Made by a program: the position numbers and the translations under genes. Shown here one piece after another: positions 11,292 through 22,335 of a DNA stretch of 64,000 bases; positions within the stretch are counted from its first letter, which is position 1, and each line of letters begins with the position of its first letter. Under the pieces are notes generated by a model, which was given only the letters and a program-made list of their open reading frames with translations, was not told where the DNA came from and searched no databases. Source of the DNA: Straminergon stramineum (taxonomy: Eukaryota > Streptophyta > Bryopsida > Hypnales > Calliergonaceae); contig OY987268.1 of assembly GCA_963920665.1 (NCBI GenBank), forward strand, positions 12,216,501 through 12,280,500. The letters run 5' to 3'.

Positions 11292-11542
11292 ATGATGCTA
11301 GTATGTGAGCCCAAGAATACGAGCTTGTGAGCATTGAGCCTACATTATAGGTACCTATAATATAGATATCATGCACTATAGAAGGTGTATGTATCATAAA
11401 CACCTATAATATGAGTATCTGTAACAAATATATCTTATAATCATAGACGGTTTCTATGGTATGTACACCTATAACATAGGTGTATAGTATTATAGGCTCA
11501 TAGGCTCACACTCCTATGCTCACATATTAGCAACCCTTAGAG
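11292..11542. mobile_element. hAT-like short element with 8-bp target duplication
   Basis: Flanked by GCAATCCA on both sides (11284-11291 and 11543-11550). The paralogous site near 20128-20140 has a single GCAATCCA and no insert. Subterminal inverted motifs are GCTAGTATGTGAGC on the left and, on the opposite strand of the right end, GCTAATATGTGAGC. The interior is a run of near-palindromic CCTATAATATAGGTACC-like words. An 8-bp target duplication suggests hAT. It shares its ends and words with the 2.35-kb element at 55573-57920. Non-coding. Confidence 0.75.
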
Positions 11543-11550
11543 GCAATCCA

Positions 11551-11793
11551 TAGAGGACAAAGGAAGAAGAAGTTGGATGAGTTGATGATCTGAAGTTATT
11601 GCTGGTTATACTTTCCCCCTAGGACACCGTAGCAAGAAACCTATTTCAAAAAATAGACAAGTGAAGGAATTACAAAAATAATATAATAAAAATCAAATGA
11701 CATGGCAAGGATTCAATTAGATGAGATACAACTATAGCTACAATTGGTGTATATGTGGGTTCCATTGTATAGATATAGATATGTATACAATGA
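11551..11793. repeat. Distal spacer block, unit B (continued)
   Basis: Non-coding. It continues the alignment with 20137-20617 in the next unit, apart from the G-rich-ended element present only in the latter. Confidence 0.55.
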
Positions 11794-11797
11794 TTAA

Positions 11798-12868
11798 TTC
11801 CTAAAGTACCAAACGGCATTTTTTGGCAACATAGCAATTTTGGTTAGCTCACTACAAACATTATTTTTATTTCTTTTTAGAGAAATTTTCACACAGCATG
11901 TGCCTAAGAAGTAGCTTTAAGGCCCAATAATTTTCATGACTTTTGACTACATGGTTAAAAAGGTATTGTATAGTAAATAATTTTCATTGCTTAATAGGCA
12001 ACTTGGGCAGCTCAAAAAAGTTCTTAAAAAGATCAATTTTTTTTAATAAAAACTTTAAATTGGTTTTCAAGATTTACATATGTATGGGAAACTTTTAATT
12101 ATTCCATTCTTATTAATGAGATGAAAGTTACGAGGGTTTTTAGTTTGTGGAAGGGCTTTTTTAATGGACTAGTGTCCCTTGTGTTGGCTTCACTACAGAA
12201 GCGAGATTTTGGAGGGACAAATTTACAATGGTGAGATTATGATAGATGTGGCGAAATTTCGCCAAAAAAAAAGCCCTAGTTTGTGGGTAAGGATGGATTC
12301 TCTACTTTGAAATAAACTGTGAAGTCCTTTATTTAACTCAATTTTAAATGCTTTTGGAAAAAAATAAAATCAAAGGATGTAGATTGTCTATTAAAATATT
12401 ACAACCATTGGATTTGGCATTTTTCAATTCCATGAAAAAATTCTTAACAATTTAGTATTTTGAATCATTCTCTATTTTTTTCTACTTACTATTTTTTTCC
12501 TATATGTTGTACAATTCCAAATGATCTAAATTTTTTCAAGCATATAGCCAACTTGCCTTGAAGAATGAATCTAAAGAAGCACCACCATTTGGGATATTTT
12601 TTCATACAAATAAGACCTTGTGAAGTGCAACCACTTGATGTTCTGTAGGGTCAAAACAAGGATTTTTGTCAATTCAAACATTAATATCTCGCAATCTTCA
12701 TGGTGAAAATTTCTGAAATTCTATTCACATATTCTCATACCAACATGCTATAAGAACCTATGGTTACATGTGTCCACATTTTATTTAATTTCTAAAATTT
12801 GGTACTTTTACTAGAAATGGCAGTTTTGGAGTGTTTTTGGTGAAAACATAGTCAAAAAACTTTGGGGG
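11798..12868. mobile_element. TTAA-inserted element (copy 2, 1.07 kb)
   Basis: Left flank TTAA (11794-11797) then TTCCTAAAGTACC. The right end is CTTTGGGGG followed by TTAT (12869-12872), a TTAA with one change. The paralogous locus at 20611-20630 reads ACAATGATTAATAAGGATGC without the block. Part of the interior (12480-12680) is similar in inverted orientation to 32400-32600 inside another member. No transposase frame is visible, so this is a non-autonomous or decayed member. Confidence 0.72.
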
Positions 12869-12872
12869 TTAT

Positions 12873-13590
12873 TAGGGATGCGGATTATTTCACAGCTTTT
12901 GTTAACAGCCTAAGTCAATACCGGTATTTCAATTCTTGAATTTGAAAAAATAATAATAAACTTGGATTAGAGTGGCCAACTTTAATTTTAATAACTAAAA
13001 CTTTAGACATGTTGAGTGACTATCCACTATCCACCTATCACACAATACTTCAAACATCGTAAATATATTTTCTTTACATAACATCAATCTCATTAAAGTG
13101 GTGATATTCCATTACTTTGACTGCACTTTCTGAAACCAAATCTCTACCGGCAGAATTGGTAACCTTCGTAACTACCGAGTAAACTGAACCAAACTTCATA
13201 AGCTCAACGGCAGGCACAAAGGGAGAGATATTCAAAATACAATCAGAAACCATGGTCGATGCATAAACACACAAACCCCACTTACATTCCAGGCACCTTT
13301 TATTTTCGTTTGGTGAAGTCACCTTGACACAAATAGTTCACGAAGTCTGCTCCATCCAGAAATTACTCACAAACCAATTAAGGGATTCTCATCCAGGAAA
13401 CCTTCAAATTTCATACTGAATCGTACCAACTTGTATAATCCTGCTAACATGATACACATGAATTTCCACACACCTGTACAGTACAGTACAAAAATAGAGG
13501 AAGCATTCTCTCAATGCAACACTCCATGCAAATGTTGATCTTTCCATATGCAGCTTGCCAGGGCATCGGCCAGAGTCTGTAGGCTCAGAA
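12873..13590. repeat. Distal spacer block, unit B, near its outer edge
   Basis: Paralogous to 20622-21333. Short frames on the minus strand (13074-13322, 13404-13619) are only partly conserved in the second copy. The segment MRKGSQEVTDSEPTDSG is shared, but it arises from the reverse frame of a better candidate exon at 13591-13668. Confidence 0.5.
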
Positions 13591-13668
13591 TCAGTCACTT
13601 CTTGGCTTCCTTTCCTCATTTTTCCTAAGATTTAGCAACTGTTCCGTTCGTCTCCGGTTGCTCCTCAC
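13591..13668 (-). other. Conserved terminal-exon-like segment (unit B/C boundary)
   Basis: On the minus strand, a TGCAG acceptor is followed by 25 codons (RSNRRRTEQLLNLRKNEERK, with flanking residues) and a TGA. The same protein string is kept at 21334-21411 apart from the first residue, while the flanks have drifted. The basic, leucine-containing text looks like a short nuclear-targeting or importin-binding type helix, but I do not recognise the gene. It could be the last exon of a duplicated gene whose other exons are lost. Confidence 0.35.
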
Positions 13669-15455
13669 CTGCACCCAACAAAAGTGTGCTCAAAATCCTC
13701 ATCGCAAGCTGTTCTTCAAACTAACATGACACACGGAGGCTAAGTTTCCACAAAACATTCTTAAATGGGAAGGAGGGGGCCCTAACTTCTACAGTCTCAC
13801 TAGAACAAGAATTTATTCCTCTTACAGCGAGTTGCCCACAGTACAAGGGCAAGCTTGCATTCAAGATGTTCCACAGTGGAAGGATCCTTTGTTCCTGGAA
13901 AGCAAAGCTTCAAGAATTTTATGCATGGATCGCCTCACTGGTAGACGACTATCAAATCGAACAGCCAGACTGATACCAGTCACCACTTAAGACTTACCCA
14001 TCAGTCGATATCAGCCTGGCAGTCTGGCAATACATGGAAACTTGGCCACATTCATACAAAATGATTATAGAAAGATAGCCGATGATAAATGATTCTTCAG
14101 TTAATGAAATTTCTACTACACATCTTAATTAGATGACGATATGTTTCATGATAAGCATCGATAAGCGACTAAAATTGGCAAATGCAACATCATGTATCAC
14201 TTCATACAAAGAAGTTGTTACTTCCTAATGGACGATAACATTTTGTGAAAGCGGTTTAAAGAACTCACTAATCGGTTCAGGTATTTTTTCATTTTTATCC
14301 CCTTTCCAACCAGAACCAACTTGAAATAGTGCTCCTGGTGGCCGAGACAAAGGCTCCTCGAGCTATGCTGTGCTCCTGAAATAATGGAATCACACAAACA
14401 GACCAATTCATCACACTTTTGGCAAGGCATCATTGATTTCAAAATTTCTCAAGCAACTAAACGCCTCCAAATAAAGTTTTCTTTCCTTCAAATTTGGCTT
14501 AAGTATTTACGATACTGACCGAAGACATAGGGTACTTGGACCTGCTTTGATGGTTTACTTGGCTTCATTTTTTATCAATTTGATAGATCAGTGATCAAAA
14601 GTAAGTTCCTCGATTTCTCATAAACATTGAGTAGCAAAATGCATATCACATACTCTGTTCTTTCACCAAACCCTAGGCAATGGACATACACTCCACCCCC
14701 TCCAATTGCACTGTCTCAGAGAACCAATGGACTTGTACATGCACTACGACATGTGCTTCACAACTTGATATGTTTAATTGTTTAATCAGATTTGAACAGA
14801 AAATGAGTGATTCTCAAGATTTACAACAAACGTGCACTCCAAAGGAACGTGTGATTGCAGTGCGTTACATCCAAAGGAACACTTGCATGTTTCTCTTATA
14901 AGTAGACATCACAAATAACTCCAAACAAACAGTTGCATGTTCCTCTTGCATGTTTCTCTTGCATGTTTCTCTTATAAGTAGACATCACAAATAACTCCAA
15001 ATCAACACTTGCATGTTTCAATTTGCAATGGTGAAAATCATGAAAATACTATACTCTTTGCATTGGGACCATTTTCAAAGCAAATGGATAAGTACAATTT
15101 CTTAGATCTCAAACCAAGTGAAATTGACAAACTTTGCTCAAAGCTAGGAAATGAAGTATAATTAGCAATTTTACTCTTCACTTAGGGTACTTACATGCCT
15201 TCAGAGACCTCTCAAAAATCCAATATTTACATTTTTCAGTGAAAAATAAAAGTTTTCAATAGTTAACCTTCAAAACTGCCTATAATTTTTTCTTAAACGG
15301 TCAGAAGAATTTAACTGCCTATACCAAAACGAGCAACCATATATGGTCGGTTGGGCATACAAGGGTTAAAAACTAACTGTAAAGCAACATGGCGCAAAAT
15401 GAAACTACCAACTGTTATGAAAACCATCTACAAAACACCACACCTTGCCACCCTG
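13669..15455. repeat. Spacer plus 3'-flank block of AP2 unit C
   Basis: Positions 13669-14130 match 21412-21846. Positions 14130-14860 match the 3'-flank blocks of the other units, including an intact empty site for the TTAA element at about 14121-14140. Positions 14870-15020 hold a local tandem duplication built on CTTGCATGTTTCTCTTATAAG and AAATAACTCCAAA. Positions 15020-15370 are unit-specific AT-rich sequence. No gene seen. Confidence 0.6.
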
Positions 15456-16679
15456 TCACGTGGCCAACAACTCTTCATGCTCCATGCTGAGAAATAAATC
15501 AAAATCAAAATCCGGCTCATAATGTAGGGGTTGTAGCTGTGACTGCATAATCTGTTCGTTCGATAGCCCTTTCTCACGTTCCAGCTCCACATTTCTTTGT
15601 TTCAGCTCGTTGATCTCGACTTCCATTCGAGACAATTGGGCCTTCAAACATTCGTTCTGCCTTTTCTCCTCAAGCAACTCGTGTTGAGTCTTTGCAAGCA
15701 CTAGAAGTACGGAACCTGGGTTGCTGAAATCGTCTCCATTGTGCATGTCGGGGGGAAGCTGGGATCCCTGACCTTGCATGGCCGAATCCATCCCTGAGTT
15801 GAGAGGTCGTCGAAGTTCCTGAATCGGTGAAGTCGCTAAGAGTTGGCTCTCTCCAACTGGCATCTCCAAAGCGAGTCCAGGTGCATGTGGCAGCAAGTTC
15901 CTTCCAACCTTCTGCTCTTCAAACATTGCATAAACCTTCAAAACTTGATCCCTGACTTGTTTCACCTTCTCCTCGTAAGGTAGGTTGGGGTCCATGCTCA
16001 GGGTTGGAATGGGGAAGGAGGCACCTCCTCCGAGATCCAGTCGACCCAAACAATATTCAGGCTTGTTGCAGTAAAAAGCAGCAATTCGATATGCAACTTC
16101 GGCCTCAGCAGAAGTATCGTACGAACCAAGAGGAACCCTTTTCGACTCGACCCCCACGGCTTTCATCTTAGGAAACTTGATTCGAGGTTCGAACTTGTTG
16201 GAATCACGTCTGTGATACACTGCTCCTCTAGGAATGACGTCTCTGAATTTAATCCAAACATATGCTGCTTGGAACAAAACTAGAGAGATGTAGATGTCTC
16301 TAAATTCTAAAGAACCGGATGGGCCTGCTTTAGAACCACCCTGATCAAAGTAACATTCGAGATGACAGTCGACACTAGATAGCGTAATAACTGTTACTAT
16401 TATTAAAATGCGATCACTTTCTTCCAAGATAGACCCAGGGAAGAAAATCTCAATCACTATGCTGAACCACTTGCCAAGATACATGAAGGGGACGAAAATC
16501 TCCAAGAAAGAGGCCAGCGGCCTTCCAGATACTCCGAAAGAGACATCATCCTGCATATCTCCAAGTGAGCATAACTTCTTTAAAGCCTTCAGCTTTTCAA
16601 TCTCTGCGCGCACCGCCTTCAATTCATCACCGATTTCTGTCACCTCCTCCATGTCATGTAGCAATGGGTACTTAGTCAT
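15456..16679 (-). CDS. AP2-like domain protein with membrane segments (copy C)
   Basis: Single-exon frame of 407 aa. The ATG lies in CAGCCATG, the same context as copy A. It has a charged helical N-terminus (8-36) and hydrophobic segments at about 56-80 and 90-104, with a third at 127-144. The AP2-like domain at about 150-218 has RGAVYHRRDSNKFEPRIKFP, then LGSYDTSAEAEVAYRIAA; RGA is closer to canonical YRG than in copy A. A coiled coil occupies about 328-390. It lacks the F-box-like stretch of copy A, although the sequences on either side correspond. It is probably a membrane-associated AP2-family protein; function unknown. The closest relatives in this window are copies A and B. Confidence 0.72.
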   Translation of the reverse strand: MTKYPLLHDMEEVTEIGDELKAVRAEIEKLKALKKLCSLGDMQDDVSFGVSGRPLASFLEIFVPFMYLGKWFSIVIEIFFPGSILEESDRILIIVTVITLSSVDCHLECYFDQGGSKAGPSGSLEFRDIYISLVLFQAAYVWIKFRDVIPRGAVYHRRDSNKFEPRIKFPKMKAVGVESKRVPLGSYDTSAEAEVAYRIAAFYCNKPEYCLGRLDLGGGASFPIPTLSMDPNLPYEEKVKQVRDQVLKVYAMFEEQKVGRNLLPHAPGLALEMPVGESQLLATSPIQELRRPLNSGMDSAMQGQGSQLPPDMHNGDDFSNPGSVLLVLAKTQHELLEEKRQNECLKAQLSRMEVEINELKQRNVELEREKGLSNEQIMQSQLQPLHYEPDFDFDLFLSMEHEELLAT

Positions 16680-16830
16680 GGCTGGAGTTGTGAATAATCA
16701 AACTCTTCCACGAACTCAGCCTTTACGCAACAAAAGGCAGCAATTCGATGGAAGATTTCTGCCTTAGCGGCGACGGACTACGAGCCCAAAGAGGTCCGGC
16801 CAACGCCCCTATTGTCGAGAGAGCTTCAGT
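16660..16830 (-). pseudogene. Degenerate upstream AP2-domain relic (copy C)
   Basis: Reading into copy C, one frame gives TSLGS, a stop (TAG), then SVAAKAEIFHRIAAFCC and VKAEFVEEF, ending in a stop at the TGA of CCATGA. This matches the second half of the AP2 domain and corresponds to the relic ahead of copy A. The stop and the missing first half mark it as dead. The ATG of copy C lies within its last codons, in another frame. Confidence 0.6.
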
Positions 16831-16839
16831 CGTCGTTCC

Positions 16840-18230
16840 ACCAACCGAGTCCTTCGTACACTCCTCAAAGAATCACGTCTCTGAATGGAATCCAAAGGAG
16901 GCAGCTTAGAGCAGAGCAGAACTACTGAGATGACATGGATGTCTCCAGACCTAAACAACTGCACGAACCTAAGCCAATGGCCTCCAGTATTCCAAAATCT
17001 CTTCCCAGCGATCATACACAAACAGATTCATCGGTAGCTTCACCAAAGTCCTACCGTTATACACAAATTGGAGGTCTACAGCAAGGTGGGCAATGGAAGT
17101 CCACGTAATTGACCAGATACCTCGAGTGTTTTCCAACGTCAACAACCGAGCACGACAATAGGCATTACAATTCCTACTCCATTTTGCAAATAACAACAGA
17201 GGCTAGATATCACACTGTCCGGGGTCTGGACTTCCACGACTTCTAGAAACTCAGACAAAGAGCACCTTCCCCCACCTCCTACTCTCAAATCTCCTGCAAA
17301 CTCCTCAGACCCAGAAAACTGAAGCCAACAGCGAGTAGTGAGTGCATGGTGTCATCTTACTCCCGAGTCCAGAAGCCGACCCAGAAGACCACCTCCCAAC
17401 AGCCCAAATTGCACAACTAGATCGGCGATCGCTTCAGCAGTTCCCAAATCATCCTACTCGACTGGAGGCATCGAAACCCAAGAGAGAAAGAGGACATTCG
17501 AAAGGTCCTCCAAATCTCTGCAAGGGAACTGGCTTGGAAGAGCGAATGCGAAGCTTTCTTATTATAAAGAGAACGAGGAGGAGGGAAGCAGGACTAGGCC
17601 CGCGCACATGAGGCTTATGCAGGGCGTCCGACGTCGGATATGAGGGCCTGAAACCCCGGGTTTGCTCCCTCTCGCCCTCACGGTGCAGAGCTTACAAAAT
17701 ATGCGACCTCCAGCCCTCACGGATTTCTTACTGGAGTTTTTACCCGCAAGGAAAAAGGACCTCCTCTTCTCTCTCCTTCGGCACAGAGTCTCTTCTTCTT
17801 TCCTGCGCAAGAGACTGCGACAGAGAGCTTGTTTCAGAAGGGGGGGCTTTTTTTTACCGCACCTGGCTCCCACAGGGCCGAAGAAAGTGCCTCCAACGAT
17901 TTCCTCGAAACTGCAAAGCAGTTCGGGGTGGGGGCCCGCCTGATCACTTACGACGTCTGATCCAGCCCTCACCGGTACTCATGTGCGCGGCCCTACTGAG
18001 GCAAGGACAGAGGGAGGCAGAGGGAGGCAGAGGGAGGAAGAGGGAGGAAGAGGGAGGAAGAGGAAGGAAGGGGAAGGGGAAGGAGGAGGAGGGAGGAAAG
18101 AGACGGACGGAGGAGGAAGGAGGAGGAAAGAGGGGGACGGAGGGGAAGGGGGGCTGCAGTGAGGAGCAACCCATTTTGGCGGGGGTGCACAATTGGCCAA
18201 ATTGTACCATTTCAAAATAAATCTCTACGT
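16840..18230 (-). promoter_or_regulatory. Conserved 5' block of AP2 unit C
   Basis: Paralogue of 2430-3420 and 8230-9120, interrupted by a 399-bp GC-rich element at 17596-17994. It holds the GATCGGCGATCGCTTCAGCAG core (about 17421), a purine tract at 17998-18160 and the ACAATTGGCCAAATTGTACC motif at about 18190. Probable promoter and leader of copy C. Confidence 0.5.
17596..17994. mobile_element. GC-rich 399-bp element with CGCGCACATGAG inverted ends
   Basis: Inverted ends AGGCCCGCGCACATGAG and, read from the right, AGGGCCGCGCACATGAG. Flanks are ACT on both sides (17593-17595, 17995-17997). The paralogous sites (about 3170 and 8960) read straight through this point (GGACTGAGGCAAG in unit B) without the insert. 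The interior is CpG-rich and G/C-rich, unlike its surroundings, and has no convincing coding frame. A 3-bp duplication fits PIF/Harbinger- or CACTA-type insertion; the family is not clear. Confidence 0.75.
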
Positions 18231-20182
18231 TTCGTCAAATAAAACTACCATAACTTACTCACTACACAGGCCAGTTTAACATTCTGTACCAAATTACTAA
18301 TTCATGTTGACAAATGTGATTGAAGACATTTTTTTTTAAATTGAAATATTCGAATTAAGTGACAAGTAATATCCTAGAATTATTGCATTTATTTTTAAAT
18401 TTTATTTTGTTGATCTTGATCACTCAATATGTGAGTCATTTTTCACCAAAAAGATTCCATGTCATTAAAGTGTAGATGAATTCACAAATTTTGGATGAAA
18501 AAGTGTATGAATAAGATTGGATATTAGTAGTATTTTGTTCAAAATATGAATGAATGTAGAAATATTGTGCTTCACCAAATTGTATAGATTGCCATCTTGA
18601 CATTCTTTCAAAAAAGTAAAAAAAAACTTAGAGAGGTAGGAAGTTTCAATGGTTATTTTTCATAACATAAGCATACTTATTATGATGCCAACCCAATTGA
18701 GATTCTTGGCATCCCAAGGGTGTAATAAGAATTACGCTTATGGAATTGGGGTTTCAAAGGTTGGAATCAAGTTGAAAAGTCATCATTTTATGAATCCAAT
18801 AAATACTATGTAGCCTCTACACATGACAAAAGGTTCATTCATTATTGCACAATTTCAAGGGTTGTTTTGGGATTGCTATTGGAACCTTGTTGGGAGTTTA
18901 GAGAGACATATTAGCATCCAAAAGGATAAGAATAGATCTTATAAAGGTTCACAATAGGAAGCTATGTAATTTTGCTTTGATGACCTAGAATGTCTCTTTT
19001 GCAAAAAAATGAATATGACCAAAATGAATGTAGCCTATTCCTTCAATTGTCTTTCTTTTGCTAAATAAATGGAGATTCAATAAGTGAAACTATGCACATT
19101 GTCTAAACAAATAGTTTGCAATGGGCTTTCTAACCTAATTACACTTATTGAATTTGCCTCCAAAGAAGTATTCTTACTATTTCTAGAAAAGACCTATATT
19201 TCTTTTGTATTCTACAAAGCAAACACAGGTCTTTTTCAAAAAGAGAGGTAGTAGCAAGTGATATGCAAATTATAAAATATTCTACATGTATTTTGGTCAA
19301 TCCATTTTTAATAAACAACTTTGGTCAAAACAACACCCCATATATTTCTTTCCATTGTAGATCCTAAGAGGGTGCTTTTTTTATTCCTTTGGATGCTAAT
19401 GTAGCTCTCTTAATTCCCAACACAATTCTAAGGACAATCCAAAAAAATCCCTTCTACTTCTAAGTGCAAATTTTACTACTTTATAATGCAAGAGAGTGAA
19501 ATTGGGTCCAAGAGTAGGTATTTCAATTGGAATAGGGTTCATTTTAGACCTTCTTACCTTAATATGTCTTGCACAATTTGACACATCCTCTATCAAATAA
19601 CTGAAATTACCATATTGCAATTAAAACTATCCCATAAGGACATTGTGGACCAAAGTGGTTCAATGGATGACTTCATCGTTAACTGTAGAAAAACAAAATG
19701 CACCTATTGGTCCAATAATCGGAGGATTTTGGTGACTACTTTTGTCATGGGAGGCCGCCTCTTTATAGGGCTATATTCAATTTGGAAATTTGAATGTACT
19801 TGTTGTAATTTGAGCTTTAAAAATAATTGCACCTAATTTTGACCCATTTGCAATACCATCCCATCTAGATTCATGCCTACAATGTACATCCACTATTTCA
19901 TAAGTACAAAGAATCAATTTGAGTTACACCCATTTTCAACATTTTGGAAATAAATAGATCAATCATACAAAGTCTATAAATGTATTCTAAAATTAATTAA
20001 TATCCCCCTCTAACTACCAACAAGACACAAAATTCTTTTTTACAAAGGATCCATGTTGAAGCCCTTATTGGGAAGAATTTAGGTGATAATGTACAATACA
20101 AAAATCACATTTGGGGCCACTAGGATGCAATCCATAGAGGAGAAAGGAAGAGGAGGATGGATGAATTGGTGATATTGAACAT
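18231..20182. repeat. Distal spacer block, unit C
   Basis: Paralogous to 9121-11291 and 11551-11600, without the hAT-like insert. No gene seen; the small frames (19396, 19615) are not kept in the other copy. Confidence 0.6.
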
Positions 20183-20436
20183 TTGAGGAGTTTTGGGGGG
20201 TTTGGAGGGTTGTTTCGGGCCTGTTCCCGATGCTATTCCCTCAGCAATCTGGGAATAGCTCTTGTCAGATTTTTAAAAAAAAATTTAATGTAAAAGAAAG
20301 TTGAAAAAAAAATTGAAAAGAAAAGAAAAAGTGACATAGCAATCACTGTGCCACGTCAAACAACTATTGCGGGGCAGATCCCAGGGTTTGGGAACCCAAG
20401 GGAATACACAGCCCTCAAGGCCCCTCAAAACTCTCT
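20183..20436. mobile_element. Short element with G-rich inverted ends
   Basis: Present here but absent at the paralogous site near 11590. Ends are TTGAGGAGTTTTGGGGGG on the left and ATTAGAGAGTTTTGAGGGG when the right end is read inwards. ATATT-like strings flank both sides (20173-20176 and 20437-20441), so a short target duplication is possible. The interior has several G-runs and a second inverted TTCCC/GGGAA pair. Non-coding. Confidence 0.55.
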
Positions 20437-22173
20437 AATATTATTGTTGGTTACACTATCCCCTTAGGACACCACCAAGCCCCCTATTTCAAAAAATGGA
20501 TAGGCCAAGGGATTACAAAAATAGTAAAATAAAAATCCAATGACATGGCAAGGATTCAACTAGATTAGATACAACTATATCTACAAGTGTATAGACTTAT
20601 AGATATGTATACAATGATTAATAAGGATGCGGATTATTTCAAATTTTTTGTTAGCAATCTGAATTAATATTGGTAGTGGTATTTCCATTCCTAAATTTGA
20701 AAAAGTAATATTAAAAATGGACTAGAGTGGCACGCTTCAATTTTAATAACTAAGACTTTTGACATGCTGAGTGACTATCCACTATCCACCTATCACACAA
20801 TACTTCAAACATCGTAAATATATTTCTTCACACAACATCAATCTCATTAAAGTGGTGATGTTCCATTACTTTGGCGCAGTTCAGGCCGCACTTTGTGAAA
20901 CCAAATCTCTACCTGCAGAATTGGTACCCTACGACTAAACTGAACCAAACTTCATAAGCTCAACAGCAAGCACTAAGGGAGAGAAAGTCAAAATACAATT
21001 AAGTAAACCAGGGTCGATGCATAAACACAAACGCTGCTTACATTCCACCTTTTATTTTCGCTTGGTGAAGTCACCTTGAAACAAACAGTTTACGAAGTCT
21101 GCTCCATCCAGAAATTACTCACAAACCAATTAAGGGATTCTCATTGTAAACCTTCAAATTTCATACTGAATCGTATCAACTTGTATAATCCTGCTAACAT
21201 GCTACACATCAGTTTCCACACACCTATACAGTACAAAACTAGAGGAAGCATTCTCTCAATGCAACACTCTATATGCAAATGTTGATCTTTCCATAGCTTC
21301 CCAGGGCATCCACCAGAGTCTGTAGGCTCAGAATCAGTCACTTCTTGGCTTCCTTTCCTCATTTTTCCTGAGATTTAGCAACTGTTCTGTTCGTCTCCGG
21401 TTGCTCCTCGCCTGCACCCAACAAAAGTGTGGTCAAAATCCTCATCACAAGCTGTTCTTCAAATTAACGTGACACACGGAGACTAAGTTTCTAAAAAACA
21501 TTCTTAAATGGGAAGGAGGGGGTCCTTCTACAGTATCACTGGAACAAGAATTTATTCCTCTTACAGTGAGTTGCCCACAGTACAAGGGCAAGCTTGCATT
21601 CAAGATGTTCCACAGTGAAAGGATCCTTTGTTCCTGGAAAGCAAAGATCCCCAGCCTTAAAGTTCAAGAATTTTATGCATGGATCGCCTCACTGCTAGAC
21701 GACTATCAATCCAACAGCCAGACTGATACCAGTCCCCACTTGCCCATCAGTCGATATCAGCCTGGCAGGCTGGCAGTGCATGGAAACTTGGCCACATTCA
21801 TGTAAAATGTTTATACGTAGATAACTGTTGATAAATGATTCTTCAGTTATTGAAATTTCTACTACATATCTTGATTAGATGACGATAGGTTTCATGATAA
21901 GCATCGATAAGCGACTAAAATCGGCACATGCAACATCATGTATCACTTCATACACAGAAGTTATTACTTCCAAATGGACGGTAACATTTTGTGAAAGCGA
22001 TTTAAAGAACTCACTGATCAGGTCGGGTATTTTTTCATTCCTATCCCCTTTCGAACCAGAACCAACTTGAAATAGTGCTCCTGGTGGCCGAGACAGAGGC
22101 TCCTCTACGCTGTGCTCCTGATATAATGGAATCACACAAAGAAACCAATTAATCGCAATTTTGGCCGGAAATT
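20437..22173. repeat. Distal spacer plus truncated AP2 3'-flank (unit D)
   Basis: Paralogous to 11600-14420. It includes the empty site of the 1.07-kb TTAA element (20618-20621) and a second copy of the conserved exon-like segment (21334-21411). From about 21846 it matches the AP2 3'-flank block, but similarity stops near 22173, so the fourth AP2 gene itself is missing. The + frame at 21566-21805 is only partly kept in the other unit. Confidence 0.6.
21334..21411 (-). other. Conserved terminal-exon-like segment (unit D copy)
   Basis: Second copy of the 13591-13668 segment: TGCAG acceptor, 25 codons with RSNRRRTEQLLNLRKNEERK, then TGA. Differences from the first copy are few (GTG to GCG at the first codon and silent changes). 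Unknown product. Confidence 0.35.
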
Positions 22174-22177
22174 ATTG

Positions 22178-22335
22178 TAACAGAATGTCAAGTTCAAGTT
22201 TCAAGTTCAACGCAGCTATGTCATTCTTTCATTGATTTGCCATAAAGAGGGCTAGAACCTGCAATTCTGCTCCTCCTTGTGAGCCCTTAGATCAACCAGT
22301 TGAACAATCTAACCATATTAGATTCTTGCAAACAA
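22178..22335 (-). repeat. Possible tRNA-derived SINE
   Basis: On the minus strand the segment contains a box-A-like GTTCAACTGGTTGATC and, some 37 bases on, a box-B-like GGTTCTAGCCC. This is the spacing of a tRNA internal promoter. It is followed by sequence ending in repeated AACTTGA words next to the array breakpoint. The acceptor and T stems do not pair properly, so it is not a functional tRNA. A SINE or tRNA pseudogene is likely. Confidence 0.4.

Noticed and set aside
11300..11530. CRISPR-like array of short repeats
   Set aside because: The repeats are degenerate palindromic words within a eukaryotic transposon; spacing and context do not fit CRISPR.
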